The notes under the pieces were generated by a model. It saw nothing but the letters and a program-made list of their open reading frames with translations, did not search any database and was not told where the DNA came from. Below, piece by piece: positions 45,845-56,826 of a stretch of DNA of 64,000 nt (the first letter of the stretch is position 1; each line of letters opens with the position of its first letter). A program made the translations under genes and the position numbers. This stretch comes from Zasmidium citrigriseum. Its lineage: Eukaryota; Ascomycota; Dothideomycetes; Mycosphaerellales; Mycosphaerellaceae. The stretch covers positions 186,001 to 250,000 of the forward strand of contig NHNW01000043.1 in NCBI GenBank assembly GCA_002786025.1. Direction: 5' to 3'.

Positions 45845-46138
45845 TCAAGCGGGTGCTGTGTGCGCGGCTGGGAGCGTCTGCAGCTGGTATGCAGGAGGAT
45901 TCTCATACGGCGGAGGAGGAGAAGGCGTAGCGCCTGGCGTGGCCTGGGAGCGGGACATCCACCAACGCGAGAACAGGACGCACAGGCAAACAAGCGCCCC
46001 AACCGCAAAGACCACGATCACAGACAGGGGAATTGCTCTCGCACCCGAAGGGCGGATCTTGCTCGCGACGATGGCGGCCGTGAGGATGCCGAACAGGCAG
46101 AAGGCGAGGATTGTGCTCAGGCGGGAGGTGGAGATCAT
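45845..46138 (-). CDS. Small two-TM protein with PPxY motif, 97 aa
   Basis: The N-terminal hydrophobic segment is STILAFCLFGILTAAIVAS. A second is IPLSVIVVFAVGALVCLCVL. A basic/Trp stop-transfer patch (FSRWWMSRS) and a Pro-rich tail containing PPPPYENPPAY follow. The PPPY is a PPxY motif, known in other proteins to bind WW domains, including those of Rsp5/Nedd4-type ubiquitin ligases and their adaptors. That would suit a membrane adaptor or a cargo sorted by ubiquitin, but it is inference. It lies on the same strand as the two-TM gene at 45177 and has a similar layout without obvious sequence similarity. Confidence 0.6.
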   Translation of the reverse strand: MISTSRLSTILAFCLFGILTAAIVASKIRPSGARAIPLSVIVVFAVGALVCLCVLFSRWWMSRSQATPGATPSPPPPYENPPAYQLQTLPAAHTAPA

Positions 46139-46403
46139 TCTTGCTGCTGTCTCTCTGTTTCTGCTGCGATTGTCAGTTATGCTATGCTTGTGGTTGATGG
46201 CTTGGAACGTACGTTGTTTGTTGGGGATTTGAGCGGGTGAGGAGAGTGTTGATTGTGTTTAGGGTGTTTGATGAAGGGCTGCGAGGGCGTGGAGGGATTT
46301 TTGCATTAGCGGCTTTTCGGGGGCGCTTTGAGTGAATGAACATGCTGCTTCACTCTCAATGCAAAATCCTCACGTACGATACCTACCATTTCTATTGATA
46401 TCA

Positions 46404-46952
46404 TCAAAAGAACTCCCGAATCCCGAACACCATCTCCCAATTCCAGCATATCCAGCCTTTTCCCTTCTCCTTCTTCCAGCTTGTGCTCAACTGGCCTGCC
46501 CGAATTGTGTCATCCGTACAGTTCGTCATGTCCAGGCTGCAGAGCACAGTAGCTCTTCCGCTATATTCATATACCATCGCTGCGGCTTCGAGGATCTTCG
46601 TATGGAACTTGGGATTGATGTCTGCGGCCCATTTGTACGCCTGGATGGCTGCGGGAATACCGGTGCTGACGTTGCCATTATGGTCCGTCCGAACGTGGGG
46701 CGAGAGGTAGCTGGAGAATACAGCGTTGTTGTACCCTCGAATATTGAGATGGTGGATGATCTGGGTTGTTCTGGAGATGAGCAGATCCTCTGTTGACGTT
46801 GGCGAGGCAGTGTATGGACCTGTTGCCGACAGCGGAGGTAGGCTTTCGTTGGTGTCGTTTGAAGGACTTCTTTGCTGGCATTCCACTCCTCGGCCATCGT
46901 CTCCATTCAGAGTCGTTCGACTGCGGTACGGAACGCGATCATGGCCACTCAT
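46404..46952 (-). CDS. Hypothetical protein, possibly NTF2/SnoaL-like, 182 aa
   Basis: A single-exon frame from ATG 46952. The first 50 residues are polar and low-complexity. The remainder is compact: ISRTTQIIHHLNIRGYNNAV, SSYLSPHVRTDHNG, AAIQAYKWAADINPKFHTKI, then AAAMVYEYSGRATVLCSLDM and a Trp-rich end (KGWICWNWEMVFGIREF). Helices followed by a strand-rich end with terminal W-x-W suggest an NTF2-like cone fold, but no diagnostic residue is visible. Confidence in the gene is fair; confidence in the fold is low. Function is unknown. Confidence 0.6.
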   Translation of the reverse strand: MSGHDRVPYRSRTTLNGDDGRGVECQQRSPSNDTNESLPPLSATGPYTASPTSTEDLLISRTTQIIHHLNIRGYNNAVFSSYLSPHVRTDHNGNVSTGIPAAIQAYKWAADINPKFHTKILEAAAMVYEYSGRATVLCSLDMTNCTDDTIRAGQLSTSWKKEKGKGWICWNWEMVFGIREFF

Positions 46953-48129
46953 GGTTCCAGCAAGCGTAAGGGAGACAGTGACAGGGAGATCTGTGGTTCG
47001 GCATTGACAGGCGTATCATTTGGTTGAGAGGAGAGGAAGAAGGGCAGTGCCTTCGATCGCCGCTCTTTTTACAAAGCTTCCGGCATCGTATCGAGCCCTT
47101 ACCCAAGGCAGTCTTCCTTTCAGAAGTTCTTGGCTTCTGTTCTCTTCATCAGCTGAACCTTGGCGTGAAGTCGCGGCAGTTTACTCGCCAAGATGAAGGA
47201 TCAAAGTCTATGCAGCAGGAACCAAATCCTTCGTCCCTTTACCATCCTCCTCTCCGCCCAAACTGGAAGATGAACTCTCTCTACGAGAGCAAGCGACTCT
47301 AAGCCATTAGAGGGCTTGTCGAACTCTTGGCCCTTTGCGAGAAATTTGGGGATTGCTGGAGGCATCTTGCACTTTGACCCGAATACCGAGGGTACCATTG
47401 TAGACTCTCCGTGAGTCCATTACTGGGAAGTATGGGAAAACACACCAAGGTCTGTCAGGATGTCCAGCAAATGGAAGTCTTGATGGGAGGAGGAAGGAAA
47501 CGACCATAGATTGTCGATCCGTGATTGCTCCAGGGAAAGGCGGTATGGACGCGCATTTCGACTCATAGTTAGTAGCCCGTCGCTGCCAGTTGCAGGGCGC
47601 CTATCTGGTCGTACTGGGATGCAGCATGGCGGCCAGACACAGGTGCGTTTGTCTTGGCACGATAAATGTAGCGATGATGTGAAAGCTGACGTCGAGTTCA
47701 GCTGGGACGCTCCCTGGCAGGTCGCCCTTTCACGCCAAGAGTGACAGCCCTTAGCGTCCGATTCGTAGCTGCCAATGAACGTCTGCACAGCTCTAGCCCA
47801 CTCCTTCCACTCTCCATCGTCCAGCTGTGTCTCTCCTCCCAACTCCCCAATTCAATAACCGCCTCGTCGGGCCACGTCTATCGCCAGAGTGGCTCCATGT
47901 CTCGCGTCCATCAAGAGATCCAGACATCTCGATTACCAATCCGAAATGGAAGGTATTGCAATTCCGCCGTCGACTTGACCCTTGTCACAGCTCTTTGCGC
48001 CGGCGAGGCTATATTCATAGCCGTGTAGGTCTTGCATCAGAGGTTCCATTTGTCATCTTGGTTTCGTCCATCTGTTTTCCAGAAGCATTGCCAGAGCAGC
48101 CCAATACCACTGACGACAGGACTACCATC
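46953..48129. other. Intergenic, nothing supported
   Basis: Open frames exist on both strands (for example minus 47420-47842) but are Ser/Arg-rich with no motif. The frame of the next gene is open upstream to about 47827. Its extra residues do not look like the enzyme's N-terminus and are treated as leader. Confidence 0.45.
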
Positions 48130-49151
48130 ATGCCCACCCTTGGCGGCGGCATCGCGCACTGGAACAACATCGACGACTCGCTCTGGGAACACGGCCGGGT
48201 CCAGGTCGCTGATCGTACTCTCGACTCGCCTTCTTTCGAACCCGGCGTTGTCATCGACTACATCTACTGCCCCACGCCGAAAGATGTCAAGGCCAAGGGC
48301 ACGATTCTCCTCATCCATGGCTTTCCCCAGACGGCCTACCAGTTTCGAAGAGTCATCACACCATTGGCAAAGAGAGGGTATAACGTCCTAGCACCAAATT
48401 ACAGAGGAGCAGGTGGAAGCAGCAAGCCGTGGAATGGGTACACGAAGAAAGAGATGGCAGCAGACTTGCATACGCTGGTGGAGAAGCTGGACGTCGAAGG
48501 CAAGATACACGTTGTAGGGCATGATATTGGTGCGGACCGACGCAGTCTCAGTGTCTCGTGCAATGAGTGCTGACTATGCCACCAGGCGGAATGATAGCCC
48601 ACGCATACGCAACACAATACCCCGGAGATACGGCCAGCATTGCTTGGGGCGAATGCCCGATTCCAGGGACACAGGCCTATGAAAAGATCAAGCACAGCCT
48701 GATGACATGGCACTTTACCTTTCACAACGTTCCTGACCTGCCGGAAGCCCTCGTTCAGGGCAAGGAGCGACTGTACTTGAAGCACTTCTTCGATCGTCAC
48801 GCCCAGAATCCGGACGCCATCAGCGCCTATGACCTCGATGTCTACACCAACGCTTATTCGGCATTTGGCGCCATGAGAGCGGGCTTCAATGTATACAGGA
48901 CATTTGAACAGGATTCTCTCGACAACAAGAGTCTTCTCAAGACCACAGGCAAATGTTCCGTGCCATGTCTGACGCTGTGGGGAGAGAGAAGCTTTACGGA
49001 TCAGAAGTCGGCTCTGGAGATGGCTGGAGAGCTGTATGAGAATTACAGATTTGAGGCCATTCCGGGGTCTGGCCACTGGATTGCTGAAGAGAAGCCTGGG
49101 GACTTCGTGGAGGCCCTCGTGAGATGGTTAGATGAGCAGGTCAATGCGTGA
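48130..49151 (+). CDS. Epoxide-hydrolase-like alpha/beta hydrolase, 321 aa
   Basis: A soluble alpha/beta-hydrolase expected to open epoxides or cleave related bonds through an Asp nucleophile. Signatures: the oxyanion HGFPQ (residues 63-67), a PNYRGAGGSSKPWNGYTKKE segment typical of epoxide hydrolases, the nucleophile elbow VVGHDIGG (Asp132) and the catalytic His in IPGSGHWIAEEKP near the C-terminus. The intron at 48530-48585 (56 nt) interrupts the elbow between Gly codons and keeps phase. Start 48130 is chosen because the upstream in-frame sequence is not protein-like. There is no signal peptide, so it is probably cytosolic. Haloalkane or fluoroacetate dehalogenase activity is an alternative. 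Confidence 0.9.
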
Positions 49152-49630
49152 GTTTGACAGGGAAGTGTTTATATTTCTTTGCCCCAGATCAATTTACCAC
49201 GCTTGTCGTAGAAAAGACCGATTTTCCGGTCGACACGCGCGTTCCGGAACGAGTGCGAGAGCTTAAAGTACATACTGCTGCTCCATCAAGAACTGATATC
49301 GCTCAGCATAGCGTCCTCTCGCAAGCAATCCTCCTGGAGTATTAGCCTCGCATTCCTTCGACCAAAGCAATTCATCGCTCATTCGCCAACGAACAGCCCT
49401 ATTGTGCAGGTGGGTCTGTCCCAAGAAGGCTAGCTCCCCGACACTCCTTCACTTCAGCATTACGCTCAGCAGTATCCTATTGTGTGTGACAAAGCGGAAG
49501 CGACGTGCTGCTTACTGGGATTGGGATATGGCTCGGAAGTAGCGATCCTTGAGCTGAGCCTCATCATACTTGGCACGCCTACAAAAGCGACGACACTCGA
49601 TCAGAACTGCCGTTCACTTTTAACGTGACA
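49152..49630. other. Intergenic, nothing supported
   Basis: The 3' flank of the hydrolase and promoter of the next plus-strand gene. No gene was seen. Confidence 0.45.
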
Positions 49631-50580
49631 ATGGCGACTGCACGAGAAAGACACCCGCATGCGTACGTAGCCGGCAATGCAGACCCACGAAAGAGGGAAC
49701 GGACGGTGCCGATGGAGGTGTTGAGTTGCAACTTTTCCAGGTACCAGCTACCACCACTCGCACGAAACATCAACGGACTAATCAACGCTCCAGAACTGGC
49801 ACGATGTCGATGAAAGCCGCTTTGGAAACCCTCGGCATCCCAACCTGGCACCACGTCGAAATGAGCGCAAACCCACCAGACATGGACATGTGGTCCGACG
49901 CCCTACATCTCAAATACAATCCCTCCCTCGCCGCCAAAAGAGGCCTCAAACCCTTCGGCCGCCAAGAATGGGACAACCTGCTCGGTCACTGGGGCGCAAC
50001 AACCGATCAACCCGCCGCCATCTTCACCGAAGAGCTCGTCAACGCCTATCCCGAAGCAAAAGTCATCCTGGTTGAGCGAGATGTGGATGCATGGTTCAAG
50101 AGCTACTGCGACGGCGTCATCGATAGCACCTTCAATCCCTGGATTCCACTAGCAAGTTACCTAGATTCGTTCTACATGGCCCGAATCTGTCGCCAAACCG
50201 ACCTCGTCATCAAGTACTACTTCAATGTCACCATCCCGCGAGCCACGGGCCTCTTCAACAACCCCGAATCAAAGGCCATGTACATCGCCAATGCGAAGGA
50301 GACATATCGTCGACATGTCGAGATGGTGAAGCGTGTGACGCCGAAAGAGAGACTTTTGCTGTTTCGATTGGACCAGGGATGGGAGCCGCTTTGCAAGTTC
50401 TTGGGAAAGGAGGTGCCGAATGTACCGTTTCCGAGGGTCAATGAGACGAAGGCTGTGCAGGAGAAGGTGAGGGTGTATATTATGAATAGCTATAAGAGGG
50501 CGCTGAGGGGGTTTGTGGTGAAGACGGTGCCGGTTGTAGCTGCTGTGGCTGCGGTGGGGGTTTGGTGGTGGATGAAGTGA
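49631..50580 (+). CDS. Sulfotransferase-fold protein with C-terminal TM, 298 aa
   Basis: A fungal protein of the sulfotransferase-like P-loop family often annotated as NAD-dependent epimerase or sulfotransferase. Exon 1 from 49631 ends PMEVLSCNFSR. The intron at 49741-49793 (53 nt) joins in phase to TGTMSMKAALETLGIPTWHH, giving the P-loop-like SRTGTMSMKAAL that would bind the PAPS phosphates. ELVNAYPEAKVILVERDVDAW carries the strand and Arg usually near the 3'-phosphate. RLLLFRLDQGWEPLCKFLG and VPFPRVNET are family signatures. The last 20 residues (VVAAVAAVGVWWWMK) form a tail anchor. A related gene lies at 54339. No substrate can be assigned. Confidence 0.88.
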
Positions 50581-50754
50581 AGAAGCCTTGGGGGATTGGA
50601 AAGGAGCGATGCCGGATTGCTACGTCAATTATCTCAGATTTGGGCGAGTGAATGTCATGTCATTCTCCATGGGCGATGAGGTATCGTATGCTGCCATTGT
50701 GATGTTTGACGGCTCACGGTGTCGTGCAGACCTCGAGACATCGCCACTCAATCC

Positions 50755-51180
50755 TCATCCCGCTTCAGCAAACTCCTCCACCTCTACTCTTATCTCCTCG
50801 CTCACATCCTCACTTTGCCATCCATCCAATGCCATCTTCCACTCCTTCATCTCGAGCAGCAAGCTCTCCCCTGCCTCTACAGCCTGGACAAGATGCTCCG
50901 TCGAAAGAATCCGCCTCGTCACCGCATGCATCGCCCCAATGTCCTGCTCATACCGCTCCAGCCTCACCCCGTTGTCCTCGCCCTCCCTGTTAAAGATCTC
51001 AAGGACTGCGTGGGCGCATTTGACCGTGCGGAGGAGGTGCTCGGAGGACTTTTGCTTGATGGGCTTGTGTGCGTTCCTGTGCTTGGCGATGTCGTTGTAC
51101 TGGGCTATCGTGCGGGAGATCCACTTCTCGCCGAGGGTGGAAATGGGCGCGAGGTACGGTGGCGAGAGCTTTGAGGGCAT
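50755..51180 (-). CDS. Hypothetical helical protein, 141 aa
   Basis: The start chosen at 51180 gives MPSKLSPPYLAPISTLGEKW. Amphipathic helices follow (SRTIAQYNDIAKHRNAHKPI, LLRTVKCAHAVLEIFNREGE, EHLVQAVEAGESLLLEMKEW) and the end is acidic (SEEIRVEVEEFAEAG). The composition is that of a real protein and the frame is open further upstream (to 51411) with less protein-like sequence. There are no signal peptide, membrane segments or recognised motif. It is convergent with the sulfotransferase-fold gene. Confidence 0.55.
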   Translation of the reverse strand: MPSKLSPPYLAPISTLGEKWISRTIAQYNDIAKHRNAHKPIKQKSSEHLLRTVKCAHAVLEIFNREGEDNGVRLERYEQDIGAMHAVTRRILSTEHLVQAVEAGESLLLEMKEWKMALDGWQSEDVSEEIRVEVEEFAEAG

Positions 51181-52800
51181 GATGTTGGTAGTATGGGCAG
51201 TGTGAGCCTGAGAGTGTGGTGTGAATCCCGTGGAAGGAAAGTCCTGTATCAAATGGTACGTTGCGAGTGAGGTCCCGCTTCTGTCGCAAGAACTCCGAAC
51301 TTTCGACTGTACTTCAATGCCAGCAGCAGTGCGCCAGGCACTCCTCTCAGCCTGAGGCTCCAACAGCCCGGCAAACCTACCCTCGCGATGACTAGCGGCC
51401 AAGCTAGCCACTAGCGCCGTTTCTCAGAGTATATCTCGCCAGCCGTCTTCCTCCAACTCCAACTTTCTTTCTTCTTCATACTTACCTTGGGAGGGCAGGC
51501 TCGCTCACGAATGAGACCTGCCTGGTTCCCGCCTGTATTGCACTGCCGGCAGGGTCTCATGGGGCTATAACGTGCAGGGCCGCCAACCCGGCGTTACTCC
51601 CACAATTTTTGCTTTTTCATCATGTCGTCGCTGCCTGAGGGCGCGGGCTTGGAGAAGAAGATGCTGTTGTTGAGGTGGTGGCGTGAAGTGCTGTCGGTGT
51701 GGTGTGCTGTGCTGGCGGTGGTGCGTGTTGATGAGGAGGCTTTGAGGCTTTGTCTGTTCGTGTAGATTGTAGAGAACTTGATCTCCTCTTCGAGTGACCG
51801 TGTGGCTCTGCGCTGATGGAGATGGCGCTGATGATGGTGACTGTGATACGTGGACGGCACTGACCATTGCGAGATGCTGTCGCCGTGGACGGATCATGGC
51901 GTCTGTCGCGTCTCACAACAAGCCTATTCCCTCACGCGTGTACCTATCTGGCCTTCACCGAGCATCTCAGAGTCCTCATGATGACTACGCTGTCGTCAAA
52001 CGCGTCACCGACGTGGTCTGGCGAAGGGACTTTTCGCGTCGGCTCCCAGCAACGCCGCACCTCACCGAGCTTGAGGGTGGCGACGACGGTGACTAGCACT
52101 CAGACAGGCATGGAGGTCAATGATACATCGCTGATACCATCAAAGATAGCCGCATCACGACGGGCGAGCAGCGATGGCATTGAGTTTCCTCAGCAGCCAC
52201 CGCCTCCACGGCCTCCCTTCATGAAACCAACGCAGCCTCCGACGACGATATCGCCCTCATCAGCGTCGCTGAACCGACAGTGCCGTTTCGCCCGCATGCT
52301 GGAGCGTGTTCACTACCCTCAAACGACCATCGGCACCCACCGAGCTACTCGCCAACACTACTTACCGTCCAAACCTCACGAGCCGAGCACGTTTTTAAAC
52401 CCAAAGCGGCCGCAGTCGTGACTTGACCGCGATCGGGCCTGATCGTAGGACGTGGACTCTACGCAGCGCCTGAGGAGCATGCTGAGCGGCACCTTTGACA
52501 AGGCCGGACACCATTCGCAGCATCAACAAAGACCCCAAGATCGAGGGAGCCTCGTGGCGACAGAAAGAGCTGGCATACCATGACAGCACGGTCATCACTT
52601 CTGGAAGACACTCCATAGGCCCAGGCGAACGGCTTTCCATTCACGGCTGAGATGTTTGCTGGTGGAAACATGCGGTCTTTTCATGAAGCGGTCCAGCGGC
52701 ATGCTTTGTTCACCACAGCACTTGGCCTTTAAAATGGCAGATCTTGCTTGCATTTCTGTTCTCAGATCTTGGACAGTTCTTCTAGCCCACACACCCTGCC
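51181..52800. other. Intergenic or low-complexity region
   Basis: No confident gene. Several overlapping frames around 51565-51916 (minus) are His/Thr/Ser-rich from a CACCAC/CAGCAA-like low-complexity patch near 51650-51740. A plus-strand frame at 51867-52421 is Ser/Pro/Thr-rich without a recognised domain and is left uncalled. Confidence 0.4.
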
Positions 52801-53448
52801 ATGACTGACGATACATCGACCATGCCAACGACATCCACCGATCCAACGACATCTACTGATCTGACGGCATCCACCGATCCGACGACATCCACCGATCCAA
52901 CGCAAAGTATTCAAGACATTGCGAAAAAAGAGCACATTGAAGCTGAATCATACGTACGAATCTTCTTCCTGCTCGTCAACAACGAAGGGAAGGCGCTGGC
53001 CATACCAGGGTCCGACGGCGGTTTCAAATTGACCGATATGCCCCAGACCTCCGCGACCCTCAGCAGAAACAGTCGATTCGATGAGCAACCTTTAGCGACA
53101 ACTGCGCAAGAGATGGCCAATAGCATTACGTTCGTGAGGAAGATCCGCGACACTGACATTGTCTTGATCAACACGAAACCAGCCGGAGAAACTGGAGAAA
53201 CCCAGACCGAGCTGCGAATCGTCGTCGCCTGTCGAGTTGGGACTCCAGGGCCGGTGAAGATGCCCTGGATGTGGATGCATATGCACAGTATCAAAGATCA
53301 GGGGCTTGGTGAAGGTGTGCTGGACAAGTCCGAGGAGGAGACCCTAGCTCAGAAGGTTTTCGACTTCATGTCGGCCATGAAGCCAGAGATTCCTTGGTGC
53401 TTTGCTGCTTGGGACGCTGTGGTGAAGTATTTTGGCCAAGCAGAGTGA
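52801..53448 (+). CDS. Hypothetical protein with TSTDPT repeats, 215 aa
   Basis: A single exon. Residues 1-36 are a low-complexity Thr/Ser/Asp/Pro leader containing four copies of a TSTDPT-like hexapeptide. A globular part follows: HIEAESYVRIFFLLVNNEGK, LAIPGSDGGFKLTDMP, MANSITFVRKIRDTDIVLIN, TELRIVVACRVGTPGPVKMP, and a C-terminal helix ending WCFAAWDAVVKYFGQAE. The FFLLVNNEGKALAIPGSDGGF segment recalls the start of Nudix domains, but no Nudix box (GX5EX7REUXEEXGU) is visible, so that assignment is not made. The family is not recognised. Confidence 0.65.
   Translation: MTDDTSTMPTTSTDPTTSTDLTASTDPTTSTDPTQSIQDIAKKEHIEAESYVRIFFLLVNNEGKALAIPGSDGGFKLTDMPQTSATLSRNSRFDEQPLATTAQEMANSITFVRKIRDTDIVLINTKPAGETGETQTELRIVVACRVGTPGPVKMPWMWMHMHSIKDQGLGEGVLDKSEEETLAQKVFDFMSAMKPEIPWCFAAWDAVVKYFGQAE
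52831..52902 (+). repeat. 18-bp minisatellite, four units
   Basis: Four tandem 18-bp units of the type ACATCCACCGATCCAACG, the second and third carrying a few substitutions. The unit is in frame with the coding sequence and encodes a hexapeptide, so copy number can change without breaking the gene. Confidence 0.85.
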
Positions 53449-54338
53449 CGATTTGACGTTCGAGCCTCAGTTCTGATCGATCAAAGGATTGATGATTCAA
53501 ATGTTGAACGACGGAGTCCACTGAAATATCATGTACTGCTCTCGGGAGTCACTTTAGACTTCCATTGTTCCCCGTTATGAAGCAGGATAAGGTTGAACAA
53601 GCAATGCAGATTGCTTTCAAATGGGTTGGTGCAGGTCAAAGACTAAGCAGACATCAATCAAAAACTTCATCTCGACATGGGCGATATGTCCATACGTACG
53701 TAAGGCAACGTTGGTTCGCAGGCTCGATGATGTGCATTCGGAGAGAGTCGTACATTCGACAATGTTTCCATCTCCTCGACTCATGGATCGACGACAGGAC
53801 TTGGAAATAGTCGCCCCAATCGGGCTGTTCAATCGCAATACATGCTTTCGTATTCCTCGTAGGACGAACGGGGATTCAAGGCATCGGGTCAGTGCAGAAC
53901 TGAAATGATCCCCGATGTTGCAAAGGAGCCTACGAACGAGTTACTATCCTTGCTCAGTGACATGAAGAGGAGGAGCTTTACTCAGCAAAGATTGCCTGAA
54001 GTAGGCCGTGCTAATGGCCAATTCTCAGCTTACATACATACCATGTGGTCAGCCTGGTTCAGCCGCAATCCTGGCATTTTCGCTTTCTGCCCCCAATCTA
54101 GGCGTCTCACTTTAGTGAGTGTAGCCGAATGCGATTAAGATGCTGGTCATCTCCAAACTGGAAAGGATGGCGAATTGGAATATAGGGCTTCCACGTTGCG
54201 AGCCCGAAAGAATCCGAGAGTCAGCCTCGCAATCGTACATTGACAGGACGTTTCGTTCTTGATGTCAGCTCAATCTTCTCTCCTGCTCGTCTTTCTGTCG
54301 ACTTATTCTCTGCTACCACTCAATTCCCGCCGTTGATC
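53449..54338. other. Intergenic, nothing supported
   Basis: Short open frames on both strands overlap in antisense and carry no motif. No gene or repeat was recognised. Confidence 0.45.
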
Positions 54339-55290
54339 ATGGACGACTTCCAGATGGACGAACCGCGAGGTCGAAAGAGGGTGGTGCCGCTGAAGGTTCT
54401 CGCTCTGGGAATGTCTCGATCAGCAACCGAGAGTCTTGCAATGGCCCTAGAAACTTTGGGTTACAAGACATATCATGATGAGTCTCCGATACTTCGAGCT
54501 GCGCACTGCCATTGCTGACGTTGTTGGTACGCTACCAAACTTTGGCGAATCCGGAGCATGCGGCGCTGTGGGCTCAGGCTTTGGAAGCCAAGTACCGCGG
54601 CCGAGGGAAGATCTGGACTCGTGAGGACTATGACCAGCTGCTCGGCCAGAGTAATGTGGGAAATTCCAGTTCCAGCTCTGTCAGAGAGATGTTGACAGAC
54701 TCAAGGCGGCTTGCGACATGCCTGTTGCTTTCTTCCCGTTGGAGATGATCGAAGCCTATCCCGAAGCAAAGGTCATCCTGAACACAAGAGAGTTCAAGCC
54801 ATGGTACGACTCATTCCTGAAGACAATCTGGCCTGTGAAGGAAGATAAATTCCTTTGGGTCCTCTTCAAGTGTGACTGGAGCTTCCAGTAGGTACTCGGA
54901 GCTCCTTCTTGCAGGCGAAGCTGACGACCGCACAGCAAGCTCGAACGTTGTTGGCGATCTCTTCTCGATATCAAGTTCCATGGCGATTTTCGACGAAATG
55001 CTGAGATGGTGTACAAGGAGCACAATGCTCTCGTGCGAGGAGCTGCACCCAAAGACAACTTTCTTGAATGGACTGTGACGCAAGGCTGGGAGCCGTTGTG
55101 CAAGTTCCTCGATGTTCCCATTCCTGACCAGCCTTTTCCGAGAAGTAACGATACAGACAGCTTTCAGAAGAAGATCGACTCACTGTTTGAGGCGCATGCG
55201 AAGAGGGCTATGAGAAATCTTGTTCTTTTCGTCGCTTCGATGGTCGCGGCGGGAGGCTATGGGTATTGGAGGTGGGCGTATGGCGGGTGA
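54339..55290 (+). CDS. Second sulfotransferase-fold protein, possibly broken
   Basis: A paralogue of the gene at 49631. From ATG 54339 it reads VVPLKVLALGMSRSATESLA, then MALETLGYKTYHDE, and meets a stop at 54518. Homologous sequence resumes LANPEHAALWAQALEAKYRG, EDYDQLLGQ. No GT-AG pair joins these two parts in phase, so there is either a non-canonical intron or a frameshift. Downstream, introns 54656-54705 (weak GTGGGA donor) and 54888-54935 (GTAGGT...CTGAC...CACAG, 48 nt) restore MPVAFFPLEMIEAYPEAKVI, FRRNAEMVYKEHN and QGWEPLCKFLD in one frame to TGA 55290. The tail LVLFVASMVAAGGYGYWRW is a TM anchor as in the paralogue. The P-loop is altered here (SRSATES instead of SRTGTMS), which may weaken cofactor binding. 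Confidence 0.65.
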
Positions 55291-56538
55291 TCGCGGTGGG
55301 AGACTGAGTACCCCAGTGGTCGTCGATGGCGCAAATGATTCGAATCATCTTCATCTAGCAATCTCGCATCAAGGCAAACCATGCCCTTGACGGAGACATA
55401 TGTGAAGGCGGCGATGAAGAGTTTCTCCTTCTGGTTCTTTCGTTGGTTGCGGTTCGGGCGTGTGTACATTCGGAGTGATGGTGTGGAAGGTAGCAGGGTT
55501 GAAAGAACAGAAGTCTCTGCCATCTGTGTCGATGCTTACCATCGTCGCCGCTGCACTGATACCCTATGATCTTTCTTTGATGCCACTATTGCTTCATACC
55601 GCAGACCCTTCAAGGTTCTCAACGATGGCTCAGCTGAGTAAGTGTCGACGTTTGTCCTCTGGCAGGCGCAGCTCTTTTCTGTACTGTTTGCAACGAGATC
55701 TCGACTCATGTTGTTGACTGAGTGAGATGCAGGCCCTTGAAGACAGTCGTCCAGTACGGCAATGGTTATAGATCCCTCTTAGCTGTTGTTCTGGCAGATC
55801 GCGGCGGCCCCGGGCAAAGCATTGCCTTGACACCTTCATGGGTATTTCATTCGCCGGTGATTGTACTATGGCATTTGTTCGTGGCCTCTTCAGTCGAAGA
55901 ATACCAGGCCGGAGGGAGAATTTCGACTCGCACGGAACCCTTCTTGCCTGTCGCGACGGCAATGCTTGTCGGCCACTACGCTCCCCGGTGTCGTAGGCAG
56001 TATCCTCATGGGTCTGGGCTCACGATGAAGACTTCAGCCCAGGGCACCGTTCAATGCGTGAAGTGGCCGTCCTCTCATCTCAATGAAGGGATATGTTGGT
56101 AGAGAAAGGGGCAGCCAGCCAGGTCCGTTCCCAGCGAGCGGGTGACATTCTGGGCCCAGCCTTCTGCACAGTCTCTTCCAACGGCCTGCGGATTACGGAG
56201 AAGACTCGGCGACCTCCAATTCGGCTAGATCTTCTCCCTTCGACATAGCTCCGAGCGACATGTGAGCGGATGACAAGACAATAGGCTGGCGATCCTCCCA
56301 GGGTCTCCTCGGTTGAGTACATCCGCGACTATGCTGAAGAAGGAAACATTGGGCATTGCCGGTAGCTGAGCCGGTATTTATGCCGTGAGCCTAGAAGAAC
56401 TCTTAGTCCCTGCTCCACATGCGTTCGCGGAATCAGATGTTTGCAAAGAATCCGCAACAACAAACATCATCCCATACGAGACCACCAGCACGGATGAGGC
56501 ACCACGAATGACACCAAGCAACGATTCTGAGCATCAAG
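55291..56538. other. Intergenic, nothing supported
   Basis: Overlapping short frames on both strands without motifs. No repeat or gene was recognised. Confidence 0.4.
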
Positions 56539-56826
56539 ATGTGCTACTCCAACATGATCACCTGGCAGAAGTGCGGCCACTTCTGCGTCCGACGAGAGAT
56601 GTGCCGGACAGCCTTATCCAGAGATCCACCGTCTTTCTGCACCGCAGCACATGCCCCTGTTGCTACCGACGTTGACGAAAGCCACGGCGTATGTCCTGAC
56701 GCCGAAAAGCATCCTCCTGGCCCCGGACAAGCCTTGTCATCCCTGTGGTCACTGGGACTGGGCATAACAAGGACCTCCGGTCAGGGAAACGCATGGTATC
56801 GAAGTGGTGGACAAGGACAGACATGA
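56539..56826 (+). CDS. Possible Cys/His-rich small protein, 95 aa
   Basis: The start at 56539 gives MCYSNMITWQKCGHFCVRRE, followed by C-R-T, PPSFC and GVCPDAEKHPPG. The first 60 residues have the CxxxxxWxKCGHxxxRxxxC layout seen in many short, uncharacterised fungal proteins that may bind zinc. The remainder (SSLWSLGLGITRTSGQGNAW) is less convincing, so an undetected intron is possible. A longer overlapping frame (56385-56675) lacks this pattern. Function is unknown. Confidence 0.35.
   Translation: MCYSNMITWQKCGHFCVRREMCRTALSRDPPSFCTAAHAPVATDVDESHGVCPDAEKHPPGPGQALSSLWSLGLGITRTSGQGNAWYRSGGQGQT

Noticed and set aside
52960..53030. Nudix hydrolase domain in the protein at 52801
   Set aside because: The start resembles a Nudix first strand, but the 23-residue Nudix box with its REUXEE core is not present downstream.
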